Shown here: positions 24,085 to 37,277 of the stretch, piece by piece
How positions within the stretch are numbered: position 1 is the stretch's first letter
Layout: the number at the start of each line of letters is the position of its first letter
Source: Linanthus parryae
Taxonomy: Eukaryota > Streptophyta > Magnoliopsida > Ericales > Polemoniaceae
Assembly (NCBI GenBank): GCA_023055425.1
Contig: JALGPY010000077.1
Location: 1-64,000, forward strand
DNA length: 64,000 nt
Reading direction: 5' to 3'
Position numbers and translations under genes: made by a program
The notes under the pieces: generated by a model
The model's database searches: none
What the model saw: the letters and a program-made list of their open reading frames with translations, nothing else
Told to the model about the DNA's origin: nothing

Positions 24085-25567
24085 TAATGCTCATTGGCTT
24101 GTAAGAAATTATTTCCAGAAATCCACCCATTAATGTTCATTATTTTGCGCTTGCCTCAGAACTGGGAATTGTATCTCATGTTTTTCTAATTTTTGATGTT
24201 CTTCATCCCACGCATCCCGCTCATCGTTACCTCAACACTTTGCTATTTCCAATTCCTTATCTTGGCATGTTGATCATAACTATAAAATAAGAGATTGGGG
24301 AATCAAATTCGTCGATATCAATGGGCACATCCTCGATATCAACTTCTTCATAATTATACCAAAAGTGCCCAATATCATTGTCATCCAAATCATGCCAAGA
24401 AATTTAATTTATTTGAGGTTCCACGTGAAAAAGCACTGATCCACCCCCAATCTAAATTAGAGTCAGTGTCCTCACAAGAATTAAATATTACATTTGATTC
24501 GCGAAAATCACATTCTTCCCTTGGCTTGGGCACCTCTTTTTCCACTGCGATAGCTCGTGATGCATACTCTCGCTGTTCTCAATCCATTTTTGCCCAGAAG
24601 TGATTCTGCATCTCACTTACAGCCAAATGCCAATTAAGAACGTCTTAGTCTTCCTCTTGTGGTGGTGCTGGTGATGAAAAGATTTGAGGCTCAATTGGAC
24701 ATGATGATGTCACAATGTGAGGCACTTCAATTTCATATGGCATGATCTCCCTTTGAGGATCTTGTCTATCAAATGAGATGATTGGAGGAGAGATTTCCTC
24801 ACACTGGTTCACAACTCGGTGAATGTCACCGTTGAGCTCTCTCTTCTCTTTTGAAATCTGTTTCGATTGCACTGCCAGTGACAACTCTGAGTCCTACACC
24901 ACATGCTTTAATTCAGCCATATCCAAGGATGAACTTGTTTTTGTTGGATCTTCATAAAGCGGTCGAAGTGAATATTGATGGGGCTCTGGATGTTTCGCAC
25001 CTTGCCTCACTATATTTCACAACTCATACATGATGGGTGATGAGTCTTCATATCGAGGTGGATGTGTATGCTGCGAATCCTCCTAGTAGTGCTAAAAATT
25101 TTGGGGTTGCTGAACTCTACATGCCCCATCCTCATGATCCCCCCACACTGATTGCAGTAGGGGTAATAGTGAGGTGGACCTCTGTCATGAGCTCCCCTCC
25201 ACATTTTTAGAGTAGCACTAGCCCCATGTGTTCGTAAGAAAACAAAGCTCAACATACACACGTGAGGTAACTAGATAGAAGAAAAAAGAAAACAAAAAAA
25301 AACTCTCTGAACTAATTCCTAATTAACAATAAACCGATGTCCACGAAAACAGCGCCAGAAACTTGACGCGATTCCTTACGCTTAACACAAGTGCACAAGG
25401 AAGTACTATAATGGAGTGTATTTCAACCCCGAGTATCGAATCCCACAAGTACAGTTAGTAGGCTTTTTATTAACTAGACATTAAATCTAAATAGTAAAGT
25501 AACAAAAGACTAGAAAATTGTTTGTTTGTTTTTCTAATACTAAAAAAGTAAACGCAAGAACGAGATA

Positions 25568-25855
25568 CTCACTCTGTCCCGCAAGGATAATCTATATTTT
25601 TATTTTGGTCTGTCCCAAAATGATTGTCCACTTACATTTTCAAGGTAAAAATGTAAGTGGACAATCACTTCGACCACGTACAATGAAGTTGCAATACTAC
25701 TCTTTCATATTCAATGCACCTAGTCTTAGAGAAAACAAAATCAAGAATAATAGTGGAAATAGCATGTCAATAACTTGTGGTGGGTAGCATTAATTGCATG
25801 TCTCCAAAAAAAATTGTAGTTTTAAAAATGGACGATCTTTGCGGGACGAAGGGAG
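25568..25855. mobile_element. Stowaway-type MITE, 288 bp
   Basis: The left end CTCACTCTGTCCCGCAAGGA is the inverse counterpart of the right end (TCTTTGCGGGACGAAGGGAG), the classic Stowaway (Tc1/mariner) CTCCCTCCGTCCC terminus. It is flanked by TA on both sides (25566-25567, 25856-25857). It has inserted into the antisense retroelement remnant. Confidence 0.85.
25621..25667. repeat. Perfect 20-bp inverted repeat with 7-nt loop
   Basis: Arms TGATTGTCCACTTACATTTT (25621-25640) and its exact reverse complement (25648-25667) around CAAGGTA. It lies inside the Stowaway MITE. Confidence 0.95.
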
Positions 25856-27240
25856 TAGTAAATTGTTATTTAACACACATGAAATTGGTACTAGGTCGCC
25901 TACGGATGCCCTAGGACACTTCGAATTTTCCGAAATTATGTTTGAAAACACTTAGTCTATGGTCTAACTATGCCACACAATTATTTGATACGAATCCCTC
26001 TCGGTAACTCACACCGTTAGTCATGACCGGTAATGTGCCTCTTGGTGCACCGTTACCTAACCACTCTTTTCTAGTATGTTCTTTGATCCAACCGGTAATC
26101 GGGTCCTAGCTTCTACCGCACATGTCGCAAAAATGGTATGACACGTAGTTCACCAATCATCTAATGGTTCACTCTCAACGGACGAATCTATATATAATAG
26201 CTAACCTTAGTAATGTCACCTCTCGGTTCTTCACGATTCATGATTATTTATTCTATCTCGTTCATACATGGTTTGGTGTCTCCCGATCACTAACCTAGAT
26301 TGCTAACATTAATGGGTAGCTACTCCATTCATACATGTGATTAAGCATAGAAACAAGAAAATAAATTGAACATTCAACTAGATGAAGAGCAAAACGCTAT
26401 CATGAATCCAAAACAATATCTTATAAATCAATTCATAACCCTAGGTTTTCCCGTAGAAACCTAACAAATAAGTTTAGCTATACAAGATATAAAATGAAAT
26501 ACAAAATAAGTTTTGCATGCTAAGAAGAGATGATCAAACACTCAGAAATCTCTACAATTTGATATATTCAATCTCTGCGGCTTGAATCTTAGTGCTCCCG
26601 TGCGTTCTCTCAAGCTCTCGAATGTCAAAGCTGAGTTCTTTTTGCTCCTAGGTCATTTTTCACTGATTAGATATAAATTCCTTGATGTAAGTATGAAAAT
26701 TACAATTTTACCCTAAATTTGCCTCCCAGCTCCAGTGTGCTCGCACGAGCACAATTTTTGGTCGTAAAAGTTGAATTCTCCGGGTCATAACTTCTTAGTC
26801 TTATCTCCGATTCGGCTCTACCATCTATTGTTGGAAAAACCTTTGAGTCTGCTTTCATTTGCCATCTTTCTCGCTCCAAAATTTTGAGTAGAACTCAAGA
26901 TATGATCAAAATAGTGCAGACTAATCATTCTTGCTTCTCTAACTTTGCTTCCTTACTTCCTCTTGAGCTTTATTTATTTCCGAAGTTTGTTTCATGCCTC
27001 AAATGAACCACACATATTTCCGTCCTGTCAAGACAAGATGGATTATCATGCCAAGCGATTATATTCGACGAATAAAATCAAATACTCATGAAAACGTCCT
27101 GCCAAGAAGTAATATGCATAAAGATTGTTTTCATTAATTTAATAAAATTAATGCCAGGATTAACTTCTAAATCTTTCAAATATCTCTCAAATAGGGAGAT
27201 AAACATATCAAGATTATAAACCCTAAGAGGTATATCTTTT

Positions 27241-29379
27241 TTTTTTGAGAAACCCTAAGAGGAATAACATGTAGCGTTATTTCGCTTTTGTGTGGTACTT
27301 TTCCACGTATGTACGATGTTCCTCGGTCGATGTGTCGTGTTATTCCTCCTATATGAAATATTATTCCTTGCTTGATCTCGATTTGCTATGAGTTACAAGT
27401 GGTGGTCAAAGCGCTTTTTTCCTTCACCTCGGTATTTCCTCCATATGTTAAAGGTTATAGACGATTTTGTTGTCTACTGGTGGTGAAGATCAAACGCCCA
27501 CTTTTATGAAGTTTCCTAAATCGATTAACGAAGATTTGTTATCGCTTGTGATTGATAATGTTCATCAATACGGCCTTGTTTAATTATGTATTAATTTATT
27601 TAGTTCGCATCTCGGAGATGCATGGTTCAACAATTGAAATCTTACTGATTTATGATGATGATAAAAAAATGGTTGATTTTAATTATCAGAAAAAGATACT
27701 TATCAGGATGAGTTGTTGGTTTCTTGTGTAACAGTGATCCTAAACATGTTATACATGGGGTACAATTAGCGACGAGCAATGTGGTTTGGTTTGGTGATAT
27801 TGGTGTTGAGCTAATATGTTTATCGTGAATGCATCCGTGGACCCATGTGCCATATTTTCGCATTTTAAAGTTAGTTGTGTAAAAACCTCGTTTTCAAAGA
27901 TTTATATCATGTCAATCTGCACAGAATCATAAAGATCTCAAGATAAATATGAGGTTTCAATAACTGGATGTCTAAATCGATTTTCATAATACTTGTACCT
28001 TTTTAAGATTAAAAAAAAAAACAATATAGTGGTGTTTTGGAACAAAATAGTGGTAATTTGGAATCAAAATAGTGGTATTTGATTTTTTGTCCAAACAACT
28101 GTGTTTCAGTTTGGACTTTGGATATGCAAAATATTAGGTTAAATTTCAAATCACATGTTGAACGTATAATGTTGAATAGTTATATTTTTCTTTCTTCATC
28201 CTAATCACACGCTCAAATTTGATTCATAATTTTTCTTCGAACACTTCCCTCACTTTCATTACTGAGTTAAATAACAAAATTGAGCATCCATAATCAAAAA
28301 AGTTCCGGAGCTTTTCTGGCACTACATAAGACCAATTCGAGGACAAAGTCCCTGCCCAACTAGATTCTTGGTGTGTTATCTTGTTACAACTTGTAGGAGC
28401 AAAGCTAGACCAAAAAATTGTATGTCCCATGGAGGCTTCTTTTTCTTCTTCTCAGCAACAAGGATCACTTTCTAGGAGAGAACTGCTGCTAACTTTTCCT
28501 GAATGTGAAAGCAGCACTTGCCCCAAGTAATTTGCAGTTTTTTTAAGACTTACTTCTTTGTCGTCTACCGAGTTTGATCCCAAAACTTCATGCAAGAACT
28601 TTTAAACGCTTTACCATTTGAGTTAGCACAGATTTACAGTGATTTTCAGAATTAAAATTAGTTCTTTCACTCCAAACCTAAATCACCTAGAGCGGGAGGG
28701 AAAGCGGGAGAGACAAAATGTATTTGAGAGCGTCATGAGAGCGTGTATATAAATTATATATTTAATATAATTTTAGATATAAACACATTATATATTGATT
28801 TTTTGTATAATCTAGATTTGTGGCAACAACTAGAAAACTTATTTATAAAACTGAAATCTCATATACTGAAAAATGTAATGGATGCTCAGCTTGAATGAGT
28901 GTTAGCCATGAGAACTTGATATACATTGATGCAGGAGGTTATCTCTGTAAGGTGTTGACTATGTCATTTTAGTTAAACTTCTAGTTTGACTTAGTTTTAA
29001 AGAGACTCGATAACTTAGTAGTGAGACTCATTGTTGAGAAAGTACAGAACGTCGGTGAAAACGCACTCTACAACTTTGGAGCGAGGATTATATGCGAATT
29101 CGAGTTGAAAGCGCCAGAGCGATGATTGAGAGCGATAGGGAGTTTAGGTGACGTAGGTCCAAACCCCACTTGGTAAAGAAGATCCAGTGGGCCAACCTTT
29201 GGGCCCATAAAAAGAAGCGGAAAAATTGTATATCAGGTGCTCTCTGATTCGAACACAGCCGCGTTCCTCTCTCTTCCCGCTGTTTCTCACCGTCTCTTTC
29301 CCCTAAACCCTTCCCTTCTCTTCCCTCTCTCTCCCTCCTCTTTTGCCAGTTTCAGCTTGATCTGTTCTCTCTATCTCTC
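27241..29379 (+). promoter_or_regulatory. E2F upstream region and 5' UTR
   Basis: Two kb without a recognisable gene. The last ~150 bp is CT-rich (CTCTCTTCCCGCTGTTTCTC around 29266), typical of a plant 5' UTR. CTTCCCGC there differs at one position from the E2F site TTTCCCGC. No convincing TATA box was pinned down. Confidence 0.35.
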
Positions 29380-32300
29380 ATGGCTCCAGCTGACGAAGAT
29401 CGCAACCGTTCCATGGAGTCATCCTCATCTCCAATTCAGCTCAACTCCAACTCCAACTCCAACTCCAACTCTCAGCCGCCGGACCGCCGCCCAAATCCTC
29501 CGTTCCCTCCTCCCACCCACCACCGCCGGAAACACCATCCTCCCAGCTCCATCCATCTTCCGCCTTCTACCTCTAAACCTGATGAATTCACGTTTGAACA
29601 TTTGTCTGCCCCAATTTTCCCGGTGAGCGATCGCTGAAAATTGATTTAATACTCGTCTTTGGTTGCATTGCCCGGAAAGCGGTTTCTGGGTTTTGTACTA
29701 ATTTGTCTGTTGTTAATTGGGTTTGTGTTAGTTTTAGGTGTTTCAAGTGCTAAGTTGGTTTTTAGATGATTATACCTCACATATGTACTGATGACGATCA
29801 CTCAAATTACGCTGTTATATATGGAGTAATCAGAAAGCGGTTTCTGGGTTTTGTACTAATTTTGCTCTTGTTAATTGGGTTTGTGTTAGTTTTAGGTATT
29901 TCAAGTGCTAAGTGTTTTTAGATGATTATACCTCACATATGTACTGATGACGATCACTCAAGTTACGCTGTTATATATGGAGTAACCAGGAAGCGGTTTC
30001 TGGGTTTTCTACTAATTCTGCTGTTGTTAATTGGGTTTGTGTTGGTTTTAGGTTTTTCAAGTGCTAAGTTGTTTTTTAGATGATCACTTGCTATTGCCCC
30101 CTTTGCTTGCTTGTGTACTTCCTGTGCAACTACTGGTTGATGTTAATGATGAGGATCACTCAAGTTACACTGTTATATATGGAGTAATCAGAAAGCGGTT
30201 TCAGGGTTTTCGACTAATTTTGCTCTTGTTAATTGGGTTTGTGTTAGTTTTAGGTGTTTCAAGTGCTAAGTTGGTTTTTAGATGATCACTTGCTATTTAC
30301 CCCCCTTTGCTTGCCTGTGTACTTTGTGTGCAACTACTGATTGTACCTCACATATGTACTGATGACGATCACTCAAGTTACACTGTTATATATGGAGTAA
30401 TTCATGAATTGTTATCCTTGTTGGGACCGACGTCAGTTGGGTATGTAAGGTAGCAGCTGTATTTAAGGAAAATTTGTAGCTATTATGGCGAACAAAGAAA
30501 AGTTCCACTTTTTGCGTACTAGTAAATTTCATCCAAATTCGCCACTCAAAAAGTTAAGAGTCGTTAACAATAACATCATGTGTTTTACACGTAGCTGGAA
30601 GCCTGGAATAGAGGAAGAAACACGAAACACCTCCCCCTGGCTCTTAATGTAATTGTTGTCTCTTGTTCTTTACGGTTGCAGACAATAACTAAGAGAGGCA
30701 AAAAAGTTGTATCTAGGAGCTACCTCCTCTTTGTCTTCATATCACCATCGTATTTTGTGTTGGTTTCTAAACTATTAGGGCAGTTGAGCGAAAATATAGG
30801 GAGGCTATTAAACATATTAATAGTTCACCAAGTACATAAATTGTAAGCTTTACGTTATAAAAAGTTTGAATGAACAAGTCGGTGAGAGTGCCTATGCATT
30901 GATGTGCACGACAAAAATGTCCATTTAAGTGTTAACACTAGCTATGAGCTGCTCCAACAGTATCTTAGTAAGATACTCATCTTGCATTATAGTAGTAATT
31001 GTTAGTTGAGATGAAGCAATCATGGTTCTAATTTACGGTAACGACTTACATAGCAGTGACGGCCACGGCGGAATATATCCCTTATATATATATTTCAAGA
31101 TGCTTCATCTATATGTCTCATATTTATCTCACCCACCTCTTTCTTATCTTTAGTTTAATTTGCTTTACACATTTTGAATTGGTAGAAAACTGAACTTGGT
31201 AAGTACGAGGACATGACTTATGAACGGGAATCGTTTCAAGTAAGTGGTGCTGGAAGAACAGGGAACAATTATTGCAAACCGATGTCAAGACTCAAGAAAT
31301 CTGCAGCTCAATCAAATGCAGGTATCATTGTTCCCAAAGCATTCAGTTCTAAAGTTACCATGTTTTAGCTATCTCTCGCAGTAATTACCTGATTGTTTAT
31401 CTACTCATAATCAAAGAATGAAATTCAATTGTTTTCCAAAACTGTATGACGTAAATGATTTTGCCTAAGAAGCTGAATGTACTTGGAGTTTCACTCTACT
31501 TTTTTGGGGTTACTATTATTGTATCTAGAAGCTGGAATCATGCTTACACTTTGTTATTTACCTTAAAATGACAGTTCATATTGTACAGAATGGTCGATAC
31601 TGGAAAGTTGTGCTTACTATGTCTTGTATAAATTTTGTAAATGCACCCGACTGCCCCTGCCTAAAGTCACTACAGTGAAAAGTAGAGCCGCCTTAAAATG
31701 TCTAGTACAAATTGTCTTGTTTAAAATGTGTGGGGTCTACACAACCCTATATTGTTCTGTAGTTTCTTAACATTTGAATGAGAGTATCTAACGGAGTTTG
31801 AGTCCATCGGCTTTTTCTTCTTTCTTGTAGGCCACCCTGATTTTCCGGATGCAACTGGCGGTGGTCGCTTTATTAATTCTTTGGGTAACTCAATTGCTTC
31901 TGTATTTTCAAGCTTGCTGTTAAGTACTCGTTAGTTCTTTTTCGAGTGAGATGTAATATGTGCTTATCAGGACATTTAACGGCGAAATTTATTACTCTGG
32001 CCCAAGAAGCAAAGGATGGGACCCTTGATCTGAACAAAGTAGCACAAGTCCTGAAGGTAAGTCATTGACATGGTTCTGTTTGAACTTAGAAAAGAATTTT
32101 GTGGTTTCAAAGGATAAAAGTTTATTGTATTATTTTATGCCATTTATACAAGGTTATATGTGAAATTTGAGAGTATCCTTTGGGTAATGTAAGATCATGG
32201 CCTCAAAAGTCCCTATCAGTGTGTTCGTAACAGATTGCATAGCTTTATACCACCGATATGATGCATGTTATTTTGTTCAAGAGCTCCGTCAGAAATTTAA

Positions 32301-35300
32301 GGATGTGGTCGAATTTGCAGAGTATGGAAGAATTTGATTGATATGATGAATAACTTGTTAAAAGTAATGATGATTATATGATCTAATTTGAAAGGTACTT
32401 GTTTCTAGCCTTCTAGGAAAAGCCATATAATTCTAAGCCACCTTTATATATCACGTTAGAGAACCCAAAATACTACTTGAAAGAACATAAAATCTACAAC
32501 CCAACTGTCAATTGATCTTACATAACACAATTTTTTAGATTTTTATTAGCCCAATTCTCATCTCATGTTAGCTCCATAGCACCAAACAACCTAATTACCT
32601 ATTGGTCTTTGACTATTCACTCATATGTATGCTAGATATTGACGAGGATAGTGATACGGAATATATCCATCTGTTTGTATGCCGCAAAGGTTCGTGTACT
32701 AAGTTTGGTTTTAGATCTAGAAAGAGCAATACATCTTATGATACGAGGTTAATGATGCAAATGAGAGGCACACTTTCAATCGGGTTGTGACATGTGAACT
32801 TACCTTCTGAAATGTTAATTTCATTATACAAAAGATTTATGTCGCATATGGTAAGATACTAGTTAGTGACGGTCATCTGAGATACAATACATGGATACTT
32901 GACAACTGGTACAGGAACATTTATATTTTAGCATGGCGTACATCATGCATCTTAAGATGCTAATAACTAGCATGATTCTTCAGCTTGAATTAATTTATTG
33001 AAGTACTCCTCAAAGAATGGGATCAAGGGGCATGTATCTACATGCTACAGTGTCGGCTTTGAAGGAGCTGCAATAATCTTTTAAGAGCCAATGTTTCAGT
33101 AAGAACAAAAAGTGCACTAAGTATTCTTACAAGAAGTATCTATATGATATAATGTTCGTTGAAAGAACAATAGTTTTGGGGCAATATGAGGAAGATGAAG
33201 ACATGGCCTTTCTCTCACTCTATCACTCGTTCAATATTTCCATGAGACCTTCAAATAAACCTTTGTTACTATCAGAAGCTGAAAACCATTCGTTCTGTGA
33301 TCTTCCATGAGAGAAAAGGATAAACAAAAAATGATTTATGATTTACATCTTCTCCAATTTTCGTTTTGCAGGTTCAAAAGAGGAGAATTTATGATATCAC
33401 GAATGTTCTCGAAGGGATAGGATTTATCAGCAAAGCATCAAAGAACCATATACTTTGGAAGTAATGTTTCACTCTATTTTTATCTTACTTTTATCTACTC
33501 TTTGATGTGCTGACAACCACTGGCCTTGCAGAGGATACGATATGAAAAAACGAAGAGACTTGGAGGATTACCTTGCATTGGAGGTGTGTGTATATTATTA
33601 CAACAAGATGAGATAACTCTTGCTTTCTCTATGTTTCAGTAACTTCCATGTGTCCATGATAGGATGAGTTAATTTAGTGTCTTCAAATTCCTTTTGTTTT
33701 CAATTTAACTGTAATTTTCAATGTATGTGCGTAGCAGTAGGACCTCTCATAGGTTGGGTGAAAATATAATCAAAATAGATGAACAAAGAACCTTAGCTAT
33801 TCATACTGCAACAGGCTTTTGAGCTTACATGACTCAGGCGATGCCAGTTACATAGCTTATTTTTCTTTTCTTTCTTTGAGGAAAAAAATATTGACACATA
33901 ATAAGATTTAGTACTCAAGAGAATGTCCATGTATCTGCATCAAACTCTGGCATCCTATTCACGAATCCTTAGGTTTGGAATTCGTAGGGAAATTCATGTT
34001 ACAATTTCTAATGCTTCACTGAATTGACTCGTAATCTTTTGTGACAATGTTGTTGTTAGTTTCAGTCTCATATGGTAAATATTTAGAACTGTTTTTCTCC
34101 AGAAACATACGTTATATTTTCTATTAATTCGTTTTCAGTTTTACTTTCTGTAGCAAGTTCATCATCTGTAGGAAGTGATCACCTAAATTGAGTGGTAATC
34201 TGAGGTCATGCATATTGTTGAGCCACCACCAGTCACTAAAAAACCCATTTATGGTTTCTTTCAGCCAGTGAAATTTGGCAATCACCAAAGCACTTCTGTC
34301 TGCAATTATGATTTGATTACGTGTTCTACTGTAAATGGTGTGCTTACTGACTGCTAGTCTAGCTGGTCACTAGATCCTGACTTTTTGACAGAGTAGATTG
34401 TAAGCTTATTAGTTCTAAGAGAGAATAATAACAATCTAGGTGTAAGACACAGCATTCCTGGAATTTCTTCTTATCCACTTTACAATTTAAAGTGAATGAG
34501 ATTTAAGATGTTCAGAACAAAAGATATGATACCTATGCTCCCGATATCTTCAATCTCGGCACAGTAACTGTGTGGGACAAGATCCTTGCGGATAAGGGTG
34601 TGGGATATGTGGCAGATCTGGCCTCCATCTATCGGACACTTCAAGTTTTCAAATCATGGTTGGATGGCAAATTCGTGCTTCCCCTTGTCCGCTTTTCCTT
34701 CATTTCATAGTCTTCATTCACCTTGTTTGAGGTTGTCGAAAGAGTCTTGGTTATCTAAATCTCACTGACCCTCCTCTAACTTCGTCGTACATGTTCTTCT
34801 TTCTTATCGATTAATGAGTCACTAACACTGAAGTCCTGTTTTTTGGTGAATATAATCGATTGAGGTTTTGATTTAATTTATGAACATAAATATATAGTGT
34901 AAAATACTTGTGCAATGTCGCCTTTTCCTCACACCCTTATGCAATATTTGCACACTTTTTAGCTGAGATCTCTAATGCTAAATTGCCACAAGTTCAGAAC
35001 CTTGCATGAAACTACTTTTCTAAACATATAAGCTTGTTTACAAATTGAACACTAGAGAGTGATTTATATAATGACTTTATTAAATAAAAAAAGGAAAAAT
35101 TACGGGGATAATTGGGAAAACTCGTGATAAATAGAGATAATTGCCTCTTTTGGAGTAAAAAAAGTTGGACATGTGATCTGAAAATGAGAATCTCGAGTGA
35201 GAAGCTCTGGTGAAGCGTGTAGCACTCTGACTTGTGGCCATAGTTGGATTTTGTGAAATTCATTACTAATTATTTATTGTATATAAGAGCTTTGTTAGTG

Positions 35301-37237
35301 GCTAACAAGTGCAACTCCTTTCTCTTTACAGCACTTTATGAGAAAAGAATGTTAGCAGTCATAATTTAATACAGTTTATGAAGCAAGTTAACTTAAAAAG
35401 AACTATATGAACTTTTAATATCTATGTATGACCTTTTAGATGAATTAGTTGTCAGGGTCGTGCTACTAACAGAGTTTTAAAAAACTGCAAAAGGGGTGTG
35501 GAGCGGCCGTGTTGTGGCGGAATCGGCAGAGAGCCCAACGTTTTTCCCGTTACGCGTCATGTGAATTTTATTCACACAACAAGCATCCGTTTCGCGTCGG
35601 TAGCGGGAAAAGAGTCCGTTTCGCGTCGGAAAAAGGGGGAAAATGGCGGTTTCATGTCGGGGCAATCAGGAAAAAAGGGAAAAATGTCCGTGAACGTTTT
35701 CTAAAATCCACACATTCGATCCTCGTTTTCCGTTACAGTCCTTCCGATATAGTCCGATCCCGTTACACACGACCGCGACCGATACGTCAGCAGCTTCCGT
35801 TTTTAAAAACTTTGGCTACTAAAGAAGTTAAAAGTTGCATTCTTTCTTAATTTGTTAGTTGCTTTCTCAAATCGTTCATGAGGCCTTATTTGAAGACAGG
35901 AAAGATGTTATATATGATTTCGATCAAATTCTTACTACTAATTGTTGATTGCACTTGCATACAATACATTACTAAATATTTTGAATGCTGTTTACTTTAC
36001 ATCTTTTAGGATCATTCCGGAATTGTTTCTTCATCCTTCCCAGACTTCTATTGCCATTACAATTTAACCCAAGAAACTAGATCTTTTACCAGACTACGTT
36101 GGTTACTGTTCCAGGCTGTGAAGCATTAGTAGCATGTAAATTTAGGAAAACTGGAAAAGATATGCCTCACTGTTCTATATTCTTTCATTAACTTACTATA
36201 TTTTCTTAATATCTAATAGCTGTACAGTCAACATACTGCCACATCGTATACCATTGAGCTGATTCGAATATATATGTTAATTAAAAATTCCAACCACAAA
36301 TAGAGTGGCACCGCGGTGCATTTCCTAGAGCATGTCAATGGGTTTGTTTTCTGAGGTTACCTTTTAGGTAGAGTGTTTCCATCATTGAACATATTATCCA
36401 CTAGGCTCGCTTTATGGGCTCATGTTGGTGGAACCAATTGCTACTTCACAACAAAGTGGTTTCTTCAGAAATTCTTCCTCAAATTTCTCCTGCAATCTTC
36501 TCAGTTTGGTCAAAGAAACTTGCTATGACACTATTATCTGTCTTGATACTCTAGACAACTTAAGGATTCTTTTGTTACAGGCTGAAGTTGAAGCTTTGTT
36601 TGCGGAAGAATGCAGGCTTGATGACTGCATAAGGTCATTTCCTTTTACCTTTGGACAGTAATTACATTTTGTGTCACTTTCTTAAGAATGTCATTCTAAG
36701 AAGCAATGTATATTTCAGGGAGAAACAAGAACTTTTGAGAAGCTTGCAATGGGATAAAAATTGTCGCAAGTAAATTTCTTTCTTTGCTGGTGTTTCTTTC
36801 TTTTGTTTGATAAACCTTTCTACCCAAAGTCAACATGTTTTTCTTTATTTCTTCAGGTTCCTATTTTTGACAGCAGAAGATATCATGAATCTTCCCCCTT
36901 TCAAGGTTCGTTTCTCTGAAATGTAGTCCAGTATCTACCTGGTTATCCACTGTTCATTTAATATCTGAAACTCACTGTTTGCTAATGTTGTTGTCGCAGA
37001 ATCAAACTGTAATTGCCGTACACGCTCCAATTGCTAGCTCTATCGTAGTACCTGAACCTGACGAGGTGGGTAGTGTGCGCTAAAATATCGATTGGTTAGT
37101 AGAGTTCATATTAGTTCCTGATCCATTGAGCATTTGTGCAGGATGATTACTTCGATGAAAAGCAATTTAGACTGAGCATTAGGAGCACCACAGGCCCAAT
37201 TGATGTGAATCTTCTCAGGTACTTAGCTGCCCAAGCT

Positions 37238-37277
<40 letters not shown>

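Larger units (their letters stand above)
24295..27240 (-). mobile_element. Decayed antisense Ty3/gypsy-type element (LTR/PBS/leader)
   Basis: On the - strand at 25357-25340, TGGCGCTGTTTTCGTGGA matches the tRNA-Asp-type primer site of plant Athila/Tat elements (TGGCGCCGTTGCCGGGGA) at 14 of 18 positions and follows ATCAAGTTT-like DNA, as in those elements. LTR material would then lie above 25360 and leader/gag debris below it. The - strand frames at 24645-24884 and 25010-25261 are broken and only weakly gag-like. Boundaries are approximate and the far end was not found. Confidence 0.45.
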
